Shown: positions 10,532 through 21,902 of the stretch, piece by piece
Layout: every line of letters starts with the position of its first letter
How positions within the stretch are numbered: position 1 is the stretch's first letter
Assembly (NCBI GenBank): GCA_038380435.1
Contig: JAWZYU010000013.1
Location: forward strand, 9,251,901 to 9,315,900
Length of the DNA stretch: 64,000 nucleotides
From: Ryuthela nishihirai
Lineage: Eukaryota; Arthropoda; Arachnida; Araneae; Heptathelidae
Reading direction: 5' to 3'
Notes under the pieces: model-generated
Seen by the model: only the letters and a program-made list of their open reading frames with translations
Databases searched by the model: none
Told to the model about the DNA's origin: nothing
Made by a program: the position numbers and the translations under genes

Positions 10532-13130
10532 TTAGATGTAAAAGACTTGGGTTGTACTCAATGTACAGAACAAAGCCATAAAATCACAATCTGTTAAAAT
10601 AACCTGAATAATGTAAAAATGCAAAGACATGGGGGAAAAATGAGTCATCAAAAGATGTTCAAGTATAAGGAGTCTGAACATTAAATCATGAAAGTTAAAA
10701 TGTAATTGGCATTGAAGATTAAAAGCAGTACATTCTATTAAAATATGCTTAATGGTTAAAATGGTGTCACAAAATTCACACTTAGGTTCATTGTCCACCC
10801 GAAGAAGAAAGGAATGTGTAATAAATGAATGATGTAAGCAGAGACAAGCAAGTGCAACTGTCTCCTTGCGATTCCTGAAAAAACTTGACTATCATGGTTT
10901 GACAATGGGCTTGATCTCAAAAAGTTTGTTATTGACCTGTTCAGACCAAGATCTCTGCCAGTCTGCCCAGTCTCTGAGTGGAAAAACACTGCAGGAAGTA
11001 CAGGTAGGGAACAGCAATGGAGAGTCTGAAAAGGGCGTGGCCGACTTGGCAGCAACATCTGTCAAGTTGTTGCCCCTAATGCTTACATAACCGTGCATTC
11101 AACAGAAGAAAATGGTGGTTGTGTCAGATGGAGCTGCTGGTGGATCTTAGGGAGAATGGGGTGAGGCCAATGCCTCACTGAGATCAAATCTAAGTGAGTT
11201 GATGCAAAAGCACACACCAACGATGATGCTTAGTCACCATGTAGTTCAAGGTGAGACTGATAGCATGCAACTCTGCAGTGAAGATGGAATACTGCTGTAA
11301 AATCTGGTTTGCAATGATATCACAGCAGACCATGGCTGATCCCACTGATGTGCTGGACTTCAAGCCATCTGTGAAGACAGACAAGAAGTCCAGGTGTTCA
11401 TCACAATGGCTGGAAAAAAGTTGCCAGTACATGCAGTCAAGTGTAAAGGCTTTCCCCATTCTTCAAAGAGAAAAGTCGCAGAAAGGGGAAACAGCAAGCC
11501 TCAGTGGATTAGCTGTCAAATGGGCAACACTATTGAGACTGATGTTGAAGTCTATGAGGTAGCCTTGGTCACACAAACCAAAAGGTCGAATGGCAGTTGG
11601 CTGATTCTGGTATAACAGTTCCCATTGGGGACTGAAAATGCTGTCCCAAGTGGGATGGCCTGGCAGGGATTGCAATTTTGAGTACTGTAGGGACAACTGC
11701 TGACAGTGAATATATAAAGAAGGTTTGTTGGTCTCAATGTAAAGACTGGACTGGTGAAGTGCATAAGGGCCCCATGCAAACACAGAGGGCTGATGGAGGG
11801 AGTCCAGCACCTTCACAACTGAATCCTGGGATCCGTAGTCCAGTTTTCTATAGAGAAGTGCATGGAGAATCTATAGAGAAGTGCAGAGTTTTCTATAGAA
11901 AAGTGCAGGGTACAGGCAGAGCAAAGAACATTGGTCTACCTCAAAAAGAGAGGGAGGAGAGGACCTGGATGATGTTCAGTGACCGCATGTACTTGGACCT
12001 GAACGTCGGATGTGAGGTAAAAAGGTCAATTGTAGTTGAAGATGAGACCGAGAAACATGGTCAGGGTTCAGATGATTCTGCTTGCAGCAAAAGAGAATAC
12101 AAGCAGTCTTATCTGCAGAGAACCTAAACCCATTGGCTGTCACCAAAACTGAGAGATTGTTCAGAGCAAATTGCAGCTATCATTCAATGACCATATTGGA
12201 TGATGAGCAAAAGATGCTAAACTTGTCAACATAAAGGGCATTGCCTACAGTAGTATGAAGTTGTTGTGCAATGTAATTTACCTTGACAGCAAAGAGCATA
12301 ACACTCAATATGCTGCATTGTGGCACTCCCTGCGATAGAGTTGCCGACATGAACACAAAACATTTGAGAAAATAAAAAAATTGCGATGAAGATCAGCATG
12401 TGACCTCTCAAGCCTGTGTTATTGAGGTCACAAAGAATGTCTAATATCCACAGTGTGCCATATGATTTTTAGATGTCAAAAAAATTGACACCAGATCTTG
12501 AAGTACAAATTCCGGACCACTGATTCAAGGAGGATCAGTGGTCTAAGATGGACCATTGCTTGCGAAAGCCACACTGGGTGTTGGAAAGAAGGCCGTAGTT
12601 TCTAAATACCAGGCTAACCTGGTATTTACCATTCTTTCCAACACCTTGCATATGCAGCTCATCAATGCAACTGGACTGTAAGTGGAAGGAATCCTGGGAT
12701 CTTTGAATGGCTTGGAGAAAGCCAAAATGATAGTCTCCAGCCAGGAGTCAAGAAACTGCTCCTCAATGAAAATACAGTTGAGTCAGAGCAACCGATCCTT
12801 ATTGGGTGGTGAGAGATGTTGGAGCATGGCATAATGGACATTGTCTGGCCTGATGGCAGAAGAACAAAAAGTGTGAAGAGCAAGGTGAACCTCCTCTGCT
12901 CTGAATGGCCTGTTGTATGGCTCCAGGCCATTCAAATAGAAAGACAGCAGTGAGTGTCCAGCTGTTCTTCAGGGGCAAAAACTTGGGGAGTATGAAGAGG
13001 AAGAAGAGATGGAAGAGAAGGACTCCCTCAGAGTGTTGGCAATTGCCTTCCACTGAGCTCCAGGATTGATAATGAGTGGAACGTGTACTTCCTACCCATC
13101 TTCTGGACTTTATCCCACACGACTTTAAAA
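10532..13130 (-). pseudogene. I-group LINE polyprotein, decayed
   Basis: Relic of the reverse transcriptase/RNase H protein that copies LINE RNA at the nick. Readable pieces are split over all three frames: 12799-13230 (linker), 12543-12725 (RT fingers, SPVALMSCICKVLERMVN), 11463-11816 (RT connection), 11190-11459 (RNase H start, FTDGLKSSTSV and HAISLTLNYM), 10756-11058 (end of RNase H and C-terminus) and 10532-10798 (CX2C...HX4C motif, CEFCDTILTIKHILIEC). No single frame exceeds 143 codons, so it is non-functional. Clade placement within the I/Jockey group is from the RNase H plus C-terminal Cys/His motif. Confidence 0.8.
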
Positions 13131-13157
13131 CTGGTTGTGCATGTGATAGATGACATA

Positions 13158-14048
13158 CACCGAAGGGCCGAAACATTATGACCAGCTCGTCTTTATGCAA
13201 AATCGAAGCAACTGCAGGTAAATGATGCATGTGTGAAGATCATGAAATGGTATAAATAACACCTGATACTGATGAGCTCTGTTAATAGGTGTTATTCTTG
13301 TTCTTCAGATGGGAATGGCAGCAGACTTAAGTGAGTTTGACAAAGGCCAAATTGTAATGGCCAGGACGACTGGGTCAGGGCATTTCCGAGATGGCAAGGC
13401 TTGTGAGGTGCTCATGGTCAGCTGTGGTTAGTATTTTGAAAAAGTGGTCCAAACTGCCGGCAAGGTGCGAGTTGACCATGGCTCATCGATGCTAGAGGTG
13501 AGCGAAGGCTATCCCGTATGGTATGAGCCAATAGAAGGTATGCTGTGGAGAAAGGTAATGCTTTGGGCAATGTTCTGCTGGAAAGTCTTGGCTCCAGTCA
13601 TTTATGTGCATGAAACTATGACGTCTATCACTTACATAAACATCATTACAGACCATGCCCATCCTTTAATGGCAACAGTATATCCCTCTAGTAGCGCCTT
13701 CTTTCAGCAGGATAATGTGCCATGCCACACTGCCCAGATTGTTTGAGAATCGTTTGCAGAACATAAGGAAGACTTCCAGGTATTGGCCTGGCCTTCAAAT
13801 TCCCCAGACATCAATCCAATCAAACATCTGTGGTTTGTGTTGGAACAGCATATCTGATCTGCAGTGCCTCAACCACATCACTTAAAAGAGTTAAAGGATC
13901 TGTTGGTAATGTGTTGGTACCAAATACCACAAGACACCTTTAGAAATCTTGTAGTGTCCATGCCTTGCTGAGTAAGAGCTGATTTGGTGGCACATGGAGG
14001 ACCAACATCATATTAGGCAAGTAGTCATAATGTTTTGACTCTTCGGTC
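13158..14048 (+). mobile_element. Tc1-like transposon, internally deleted
   Basis: Inverted ends CACCGAAGGGCCGAAACATT (13158) and, at the right end in reverse complement, GACCGAAGAGTCAAAACATT, each next to TA (13156-13157, 14049-14050). Total 891 bp against the usual 1.3-1.6 kb: the transposase lacks its middle. Inserted in I-group LINE copy 1, so younger than it. Confidence 0.88.
13309..14016 (+). pseudogene. Tc1 transposase with central deletion
   Basis: The N-terminus (DLSEFDKGQIVMAR, then VRCSWSAVVSI) is a Tc1 paired-like DNA-binding start. Coding then jumps at about 13460 to the catalytic half: MLWAMFCWKVLAPVIYV, AFFQQDNVPCHTAQIV (second Asp) and NSPDINPIKHLW. The final catalytic Glu of NPIEHLW is Lys. 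The block with the first catalytic Asp (SDESRF) is deleted, and TGA at about 13744 breaks the frame. The C-terminal FRNLVVSMPC and HGGPTSY blocks remain. Clearly inactive. Confidence 0.85.
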
Positions 14049-14225
14049 TATATTTGATCCAAGATTCTTTCTGGCTCTGGTGTTGGATGAAATGGGCTTT
14101 CGTGCTGGCGTGAGGTTGGGATACATCATATCTCCGAAATACCCTCTCAAGTCATGTCCTGAGACTTATGAGCTGCAGTCTATAACCACTATCTATAACC
14201 TTCTATAACCATTATCGTCTTGTAA

Positions 14226-14960
14226 GATGAATGTTTCCCCTTTGCACCAGTGTAAGGATGTACATAAGGGTCCAGGATGTCATCACTATACCTTTGAGCA
14301 TTGAGGTTCCCACTCATCAACACATAGATCTGTATGTCCACTTAAGGAAATGCCACCCCAAACACACACGCTACCTCCACCGTAACTGTCTCTTTGACAG
14401 ATGTTACTGGGATGATAGCACGTATCTCATTCTCTCCTATCAAACAATGTCCAGAATCACTCTGCAAGCAATATCTGGAATCATCTGTGAAGAGTACAGA
14501 CCTCCATTACTCTTCTGTTCAGTTAACATGCATGCATACCCAATTCAACTGCTCTCTTCTGTGATGTGTATACAAATTACTGGCCTTCTAGTGTACCGAA
14601 CTCCCTCATGAAGCCTTCTACACACAGTAGAGGCTGATACAACCCTCCCAGTGGCTGCTGCAAGAGAGAATCGTAGCTGAAAGGAAGTAGTCGTCCTGCT
14701 CCTTCATGCTATTAATTGCAGATATTGGGCTTGTACAGTGGTTGTAACTCTAGCCCTTCTTTGGCTAAACCTCGGAGATGTGGAATCTGTGCTAAGAAAT
14801 TGATTCCACAGTCTATGGACCACAGAACGACTCGCATTCAGCTCACATCATTCACTCATGTCTCACTGACTTTGGCCTGCTTCAAGCTGGCCAATAGCTC
14901 TCCACCACAGTTCATTTGGCAAATGTCTGGAGGTCATTCCTACAAAATGGCTATTTCAAA
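14226..14960 (-). pseudogene. Second Tc1-like transposase, truncated
   Basis: Minus-strand reading gives, in order, WRAIGQLEAGQSQ, SRSVVHRLWNQF (DNA-binding), FSQRRARVTTTVQAQYLQLIA, LRFSLAAATGRVVSASTVCR, VCVWGGISLSGHTDL, LNAQRYSDDILDPYVHPYTGA and QDDNGYR at 14226. These match the standard Tc1 order up to the second catalytic Asp, after which homology stops in a run of short tandem TATAACC-type repeats (14175-14225). The third catalytic residue is gone, and frame breaks split the rest. Inverted ends were not identified; the upstream border is somewhere before 15230. Confidence 0.8.
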
Positions 14961-15344
14961 TTTCTTTACTCACATTTACAACACAAAATAATGATCCAAC
15001 ATAAACTAATTTGTATATTATATGCTCACTCAGCATTACTTTACTGGTTACATGAACAAGTTTGGTGAGGATTGCACAAATTTTTGAAGAATTATTGTGA
15101 TTTTTCTCATTTTTCCTTAATTTATAGAAACTAGTGTATATCCAAAATCAAAATAATTAGTCAACTATTATAAATATATGGTGTAAGTTGTCTAATTAGT
15201 TTGTGCCATCCTTTTATATGTTAACGAAAAGTGTTTTCTTCTATAACCTTTATAGCATCATGAATAAATTCATCTTATTATGCTCCAAAGGGCATTATGG
15301 CTTTTGTGATGTATTGTGTTTACCCTGAAGCCATTTTCATATGA
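14961..15344. other. No recognised gene
   Basis: AT-rich. It may contain the outer end of the Tc1 at 14226-14960: AATAATTAGTCAACTATTA (about 15154) resembles known Tc1 ends, but no partner was found. Confidence 0.35.
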
Positions 15345-16066
15345 ACATTTAACAACCATCAGGTGAAACACATGTATATTTATAAATGTCTCGGTGTTTG
15401 TAGTATATGTTAATTATTCGCAAACCATTAAGTTTACTTACCTGTAGGAGATGTTCCCCATTGCCATTGGAATTACCAATGCCAAAGAGACCTAAAACTC
15501 CTTCCTAAATGTCAGAGTTAGTACCAACTTTAGCACTGAAGTCACCTAGCAGACAAGAAATATCTCCTTTCTTCACAGAATTCAAAATATCCTGAAGTTG
15601 TCTGTAAAACCTGTTTTTTTTTTTTTTCTCATCAGAGTCCTCTGTTGGCATAACAACAGATGACATTCAAGTCTTTAATTTTTGTTTTAAATTTAGGTAT
15701 AAGAAATCTTTTATTAATGCAGGTCATATGTTAGAAGAGCATCACTGGCATGTCTGCTGAGAACCAACCTATACCTTGGAGATATTTTCCATCCTCCCTC
15801 CCTGAAAAGAGAAATTTAAAGTTATTTTTAAGTATCTCACCTTTACCAGTCCATCTGGTCTCTTGAAAGCCTAGAATATCTAGGTTATAGCACTGGAATT
15901 CCTGTGTGAGGATATCAAGAGAATAATCTCTATGTAATGTCCTCACGCTCCACATTCCTGAAGAGAGAAATGATTAATAGAATTTTTAAAGAAACTAGGT
16001 TTATTGAGATAGGTAGGGTCAACAATATCAAACAACCCCCTGATCACAGGCATGGGGCAAAATGGG

Positions 16067-16109
16067 TTTTAGTGGAGGAGAATGCATGAGGCATTCTCTT
16101 CCACTAAAA
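16067..16109. repeat. Hairpin inside RTE copy C
   Basis: Arms 16067-16085 and 16091-16109 pair over 19 bp with one mismatch around ATGAG. Sister copies read straight through with unrelated sequence in place of one arm. Confidence 0.85.
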
Positions 16110-16287
16110 GCTGAAGTCACCAATGCTTATAGGAACTTCAGACCACCTTTTCAAGTGGACCTTTGGAAGAGCCATAGGACATGACAGATATATTACTGCA
16201 GTTTAGGATTGACAATGACCAACTAGCTAAGTGAGGTTCAGGTACCTGCGATGGCCTCTGATCAGGATTATCCACCAACTGATATAA

Positions 16288-16398
16288 GGTATCCTCGCAC
16301 AGGAATTCCAGTGCTATAACCTAGATATTCTATGCTTGCAAGAGACCAGATGGACTGGTAAAGGTGAGATACTTAAAAATAATTTTAAATTAACATGT
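16288..16398 (+). repeat. Inverted duplicate of RTE endonuclease segment
   Basis: About 110 bp in sense orientation (GAATTCCAGTGCTATAACCT...GAGATACTTAAAAATAATTT) inside an antisense RTE copy. It is the reverse complement of 15820-15915 with about 90% identity, 370 bp away, and replaces 5' UTR sequence. Confidence 0.85.
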
Positions 16399-16680
16399 TC
16401 ACTTAGATCTGGCAACCCACAAGCAAACAGAAAACACAGCAGCAGATTCTCCAACAGAGGTCCACAAGTGTAGCAAGTCTGGGACCCATAATCAAGCTCA
16501 AATCCATAAACCAGTCCAGTCTAGTGGGTATAAATGGTTAGCACCATGACCCTGTGAAGTTGACCACTCCTCAACAGTGTTGAAAAAAAAAAAAGAAAAA
16601 AAAGTGGCTATAGATGACCAGATCAGTAGGCCACATTGAACTGGCAGCCCTCCCCTTCTGTTCCCTTCAAAAAGAGAATA

Positions 16681-19086
16681 CATCTATCCCTCGATTTACA
16701 CTGAAGATAGGTTCCGCACAAAACCGTGTAAATCGAAATCTTGGATTTTGCTATGTAAAACCGTGTAAAACGAAAAAACACACTAAAATGTGCATAATTC
16801 AGTCATTTATTTACGTAAAACAAAAGCAAGACATCTTGAAAAACATAAAATTACACTTCATTCATAAAATAACAAATATATGTAGGTAATATAAGTACAT
16901 ATTTATTTCATTTTACATTAGGAACAAAAAAATATAAGATCCTTAAAAAAATTAACAATAAGTTTAATTACTGTCATCACTTTCATGGACTATCAGTCTT
17001 TTCTTCCTGATTGGTATGATGTCACTTTCATCACTCGATAGTTCTTGATGCGATTCTGGTTCAATGGTTGATGAATTAGGGACAATCTCAGATCGACGAG
17101 ACTTTGTAATGAAATCTGTAATTAACAATTGTGTAGGTTTTTTTGTTAAATCTTTATAGACCTCCTCATATTGATTTAAGCACTTACTAATATCCCGCTG
17201 GAATCGGAGAGCTCGTTCAACATTCGGGTCATTTTGTAAAAAAATGATTACCCAATTTTCTCCCCAATTCAAGTCCTACGCTGATGACTCTTGCTGTGAA
17301 CGCAACTGGTTCAGATTGCTCTTCATCAGGATCATTGTCTTCATCACGTTTATTTGTTTTAGGAATCATGTTAACTAAATCATCCTCATCTAGTTCTTCA
17401 TCAGCCATTATTTCTTCAATATCTGCCTCAGCTAAATCCTCAAAACCTTCTCCTCCTATAGTATGCACCAACTCAGTGATCTGAGAATATTCATGCTCTA
17501 ATGGTAATCTATAATTCTCACCTTCAACAGCATCTGGCCATATTGCTTTCCAGCAGGCATTGAGCATTGATTGTTTAATCTGGGTATATGACAGTCCAAC
17601 ACAATCTAAGATTGTAAATTTCTTCCACGCATCCATAAGAGTAAGAGATCCATCATTCTCCATTTGTTCTAAAATATACCTGAAGGTTTGCTTGATATAC
17701 AGTGCCTTGAAAGTCGAAATTATCCCTTGATCTAACGGCTGTAATAAGGAAGTTGTATTCTTTGGTAAAAAAACAATGTGTACATTTTCGTGTTGTAAAT
17801 CTTGAGGATGACCTGGTGCATTATCAATTAATAGAAGGGCCTTAAAAGGCAATCCCTTTTACTTAAATAATTTTTGACATCTGGGACAAACAAGTTATGA
17901 AACCATTCATTGAAAACCATGGCAGTGACCCATGCTTTCTTATTAGCCATCCAATAAATGGGAAGGTTTTTGATGTTTATTCCTTTAAATGAGCGTGGTG
18001 TTATCGATTTGTTAATAACCAATGGTTTCATTATATGATCGCCTGAAGCGTTGCTACAGAAAAGAACTGTTATATGACTTTTCGCTGCCTTATGACCACT
18101 AGCCGATTTGTGAGCTTTAGCCAAATAGGTTCTTTCTGGCATTTTTTTCCAGAATAACCTGGATTCGTCAGCATTGAAGACCTGGTCAGGAGTGTAGGAG
18201 TTGGTGGCAATGATTTCAGCAAATTTTGCTGGATATTGTTGTGCTGCATCCGAATCAGCAGATGCTCTTTCACCTTACAATCTTAGATTATGTAAAGAAT
18301 GTCTTTGTTTAAATCTCTCGAACCAACCATGGCTTGCGGAAAGATACCTTCTTTTCATCTGGCGAAGTCGACGGTAACTGATTCTTAAGTGTTTCATAAA
18401 TCTTTAAAGCCTTATTTGTAATGGCACTGGTATCAATTGGAACCCGCTTTTGAGTTTGGTTTTCTAGCCATATCACTAATGCCTTTTCCATATTTTCCAT
18501 TGTAACATCTCTTACATATGAAATTGTGCTCATACTCGTGCAAGATCCAGCTGCTACACTTTTTCTAATGGAGTCTTCATTTTTTCTTATTGTCCTTATT
18601 GTGGCTTCATTCATGGAGTAAAATTTAGCAACATCTGTTACTCTTTCTCTATTACGTAGACAATCTAATATTTTAATTTTTGTTTCTAAAGAAATAACTT
18701 TTCATTTGATTTTTTTAAATCTTTTGGCATTTATAAAACTTTAAAAATTTACGTAAATTATAAAAATGCCAGAAAAACTAGAAATGTTGGAAACTTACCA
18801 GTAGATATTTAAATAATAAAATAAAAAAACGCACAATGATGTAAAGCTTTGCTGCTAAAATGATACTGCACTACTTCACATGAACCAGATAGCTTTACTA
18901 TTGTGAAATACTACGGGGATTCCCCGTGTTGTAAAATATAGGGGAATCCCCGTCCCTGTTGTTGCCAGTCTTACCAAAGGAATGAGATTAAAAAATGACT
19001 TGAAATATATATGCAGCCGAATATACATTTTTACCAGTTTTTTGAAATCCGTTATTTTATCAACCGTGTAAATCAGGGGATAAGTG
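16681..19086 (-). mobile_element. Tigger/pogo DNA transposon, full length (2406 bp)
   Basis: Inverted ends CATCTATCCCTCGATTTACAC-type at 16681 and CACTTATCCCCTGATTTACA at the right (reverse complement), flanked by TA on both sides (16679-16680 and 19087-19088). Cutting out the element and one TA restores the RTE 5' UTR sequence seen in other copies (GAGAGTATCTCTTTTG). Contains one decayed transposase gene on the minus strand. Confidence 0.93.
16964..18713 (-). pseudogene. Tigger-type (pogo) transposase, frameshifted
   Basis: Nuclear cut-and-paste transposase with a CENP-B-like DNA-binding region. In order on the minus strand: first helix-turn-helix (ISLETKIKILDCLRNRERV...NEATIRTIRKNE) about 18700-18560; second, CENP-B-type, ending KPWLVREI/GWFERFKQRH near 18320; FNADESRLFWKKMPERTYLA (first Asp) near 18180-18120; GHKAAKSHITVLFCSNASG; LLIDNAPGHP (second Asp) at about 17830; FLPKNTTSLLQPLDQGIIST (third Asp) at about 17750; then an acidic, Ser-rich C-terminal tail. 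Five frame segments (18309-18614, 18070-18273, 17828-18142, 17229-17852, 16964-17272) show four frameshifts, and a TGA lies at 18704-18702 near the start. All three Asp residues persist; expected intact length about 580 codons. Confidence 0.9.
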
Positions 19087-19210
19087 TACTTCTTTTGAAA
19101 TGTACTAATGGCCTGCACCACGAGAAGGTGGGGTCGGACATTATGTGCTAGACCTGGACAGTTCTGTGCATCATCACTGGGAATTGGTACTCTCCTTCCA
19201 GTTTATGCTT

Positions 19211-20149
19211 AGCTATCATTTACAGATCACTATTATATATGGCCTTCTAATTCATTAAATAAGCTCATTATAAACAATAGACTCTCAACTAATCTTATAC
19301 TAATAAACTCTATTATAGTTAGAAACACTTTAAAAGTTTGTAGTCATTCAAGCAAAAATTAAATAAGGAGGGTGGTTTATCACCCCCTTTACCTTTCCAT
19401 GGTTTAATTACTGATTATCAGTTACTTTTATTCATTTGAGCATAAAGAACTTAATGAAGAAATTTTAAGTACAGTTTTTTTGCCACTTGCAGAAATTTTT
19501 ATGCCTAGCGTACAATCAGCCTTATCACACAAAATAAAGAAAAATATTTTACACTTAATTTCTGAAAAAACTTGAAATAGCATAAAAATAACCTAACGAA
19601 TAAATATAAGTAAAGAAACAAACATTACCTATTTAACTTTATGCTGTCTATTCTTAGAAGCAGAAGATAATTGTTGTCACTGATTGATTGAAACATGAGG
19701 ATATCTCTTTTCATTCTCTCAACGTATGTACAGGGTGAGGCTGACTTAACAGATTTGAAACACACAATGGAAATGTTTCTGGGAACATAAAGAGAATTTG
19801 AAGCTTTGGTGGAAAGACAAAACTGAAAGTTTTGACTACTTTTGCCAAGGTTAATGGCCCTTTCCTCCAATTCTCTGTCTTATACCCAACTTACCCCACC
19901 TATATAGTTCCTTCTCCAAGTGTTTAAGCAGTTCACAGGGAATTGAAATAGATCTATGATTTTCATCCTATTGTAACTGCCCTGTTTTCCTTCTGCATTC
20001 ATGGACACTCACTTTTTCTCTTCCACTGCAACTGTTATCTGGCTATCACAAATCCTTTTATCTGAGCACCAATTAAGAGGAAGGTGACTAAGGCAACTGC
20101 TGTCTATATTTCACACAAGTTTTTATTGGGCAATTTTAATCTTAATTTC
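19211..20149. other. No recognised gene
   Basis: AT-rich flank of RTE copy C. The open frame at 19625-19870 on the minus strand has no recognisable motif and no paralogue in the window. Confidence 0.4.
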
Positions 20150-20262
20150 ATCCACTGTGTTTTTCAATGTACACATGGTATGGCTTTCCTGCATATGGTG
20201 TCACAGGTGAAGTCCCCTCCAACATACTGTGGCCTTTCAAACCAATCAGTGTCCCTTTCCAG
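20150..20262 (-). mobile_element. SINE2 fragment
   Basis: Antisense middle part of SINE2 (TTCAATGTACACATGGTATGG, then GGCCTTTCAAACCAATCAGTG). Both ends missing. Confidence 0.65.
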
Positions 20263-21139
20263 AATCTTCAGCTTACAAAACTGGTACACTACTGACTGCG
20301 AATTGGTCTACAGTTGTTTGTTAAGTAGTTGTCCATCTGTCTGCCTTTCATTTATTAACAACAGTTCGAGTGCAAGAAGACTCATCGTGATATACCTCAA
20401 ACATTACTTTCATTAAAGATGCAATGCATAAAAAATTTAGTTCTACAACTCATGGACATGCTAGAAGGGATCAGAAATAATTCGGTGAACATATTCATAA
20501 TAAGAACATCTTATGCTGATATTTCCTTGGAAACAAGTGCCTTACTCACTATACAAACCAAGTTTCTTAATCCCTATTTAGCTCTCTAATAACATAATAT
20601 TTTCAGCTCAAACTTCCTGTTTTTTACTGATAATACTAGAGGGTGTCTTACTATTTATGAAGATAATATTACTATCAACATCTTTCAAAAACAGGAAAAG
20701 AAGGCTAAATATATTTTAGGCTTTAGCTATTGATGATGCAATTTTAACTAATTTGGTGTGTTACTCAGTGGTGGATTACTACATAGATGCTTGCCTATGG
20801 CTTTTGACATTCATAAGGCCACAAAACTACACTTTTTTTCAACATTTTATTCAGTGAAATGTTTTACAATCAGTATAATCTATATATATACACATCCCCT
20901 GTTTTTAAGTTGATACCAAATATGATGTTATATTTGTTACATACACTAAAATGGAATTTTTGTTTAAAGTATTTCTTTTACATTTCAATATGTGCAAATT
21001 TATATAATGGATATGTTACACTAATAATGAGCATGGGGCACACAAAATACTGGCTGGTGAGCATAAAGACCACTTTTGTAAAGCCATCTCCTAATGGTGG
21101 GGATTAAAATAAGGGTTCTAAGTAGCAATATAGAAATGG
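20263..21139. other. No recognised gene
   Basis: AT-rich with a short (TA)n run near 20880. Open frames present have no recognisable motif. Confidence 0.4.
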
Positions 21140-21261
21140 GTCATTTTACCTCTGGTTTTTTCGCACATAATGTGCTAAATGGCCAGGTCATAAGGACTCC
21201 GAGGGCTCAGAGGAGGAGACCCACTGAACAGCTGTTGGGAGACAGATGGTAGTCTCCTGTT
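21140..21261 (-). mobile_element. SINE2 3' fragment
   Basis: Antisense 3' end (CATTTTACCTCTGGTTTTTTCGCAC) through the GACAGATGGTAGTCTCCTG block, where it stops at the 3' end of the next LINE. Confidence 0.8.
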
Positions 21262-21902
21262 GATTGGTTGGTTAGGGTTTTATGACATAGACAACTAAGG
21301 CCATGATGCACCAGACGAGGTGTAAAGGATAAGTACAAAGATCTAAAACTCAAGAAAACCCACAAAGTTAAAAGCACGAGATAGAGGGTAAACACTAAAA
21401 TAACAAATGACATGAAAGACCCAGATAAAACACCAACAAGAAAGAATATATAAAATAACAATGGGTGTAAAGGATCCACGTAAAACTACAATACTGAAAG
21501 GAAAAAATCAGAGACAGTTAAAATATCATGTAAATCGTAAAAAAGCAAAAACTGCAGTTAAAAACGAGTCATCACATAAAAGGTGTTCAAGTATTAGGGG
21601 CTCAGATGTTAAATCATGAAAGCTAAACTATATATGTCTTTCGAGATTAAAATAGACGGTGAATTAAAACACATGCTTGATTGTTAAAATGGTGTGTCAC
21701 AAAACTCACGCTTGGATTCGTCATCAGCCCAAAGAAAAAATTAATAACCTAAGCAGAGCTGATGAAGTACAACTTCCTCTTCGAGATTCCTGTGAAAAGT
21801 AGACTGCCATGGTTTGATAATGGGCTTGATCTCGAAAAATTTGTTGCCAACCTGTTAAGATCAAGATTCCTGCTACTGTACCCAGAGCTCGATGGAAAAA
21901 TA

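Larger units (their letters stand above)
10306..14175 (-). mobile_element. I-group LINE copy 1, interrupted by a Tc1 element
   Basis: Antisense LINE with an RNase H domain. In minus-strand order: end of the endonuclease region (about 14170-14050), Tc1 insertion (13158-14048), linker with KMGRKYT and EEVHLALHT-like blocks (13150-12800), reverse transcriptase N-part (VALMSCICKVLERMVNTRL at 12726-12590), 3' RT, RNase H (about 11460-10890), Cys-rich CEFCDTILTIKHILIEC (about 10780), and a 3' UTR ending at 10306. The 5' part (ORF1 and most of the endonuclease) is absent. Removing the Tc1 and one TA restores LINE continuity. Confidence 0.82.
15345..19210 (-). mobile_element. RTE-type LINE copy C, split by a Tigger transposon
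   Basis: Antisense 5' part of the RTE family: endonuclease region 15345-16000, 5' UTR 16000-16680, then the Tigger insertion, then the last 120 bp of 5' UTR at 19087-19210 ending near AGCTATCATTTACAGATCAC. Endonuclease pieces are readable at 15731-15955 (ILGFQETRWTGKGEILKNN). The copy contains an inverted internal duplication (15820-15915 versus 16288-16398) and a small hairpin (16067-16109). Confidence 0.85.

Noticed and set aside
12604..12628. Hairpin AATACCAGG/CCTGGTATT in I-group LINE copy 1, with a different one at the same place in copy 2 (23108-23131)
   Set aside because: Both lie in the conserved RT motif (VNTRLAWYLE / VNARLVWHLE) and encode it normally, so the pairing is a by-product of coding, not a snap-back insertion.
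14231..14611. 126-codon plus-strand ORF
   Set aside because: It is the reverse strand of a Tc1 transposase whose conserved blocks are readable on the minus strand.
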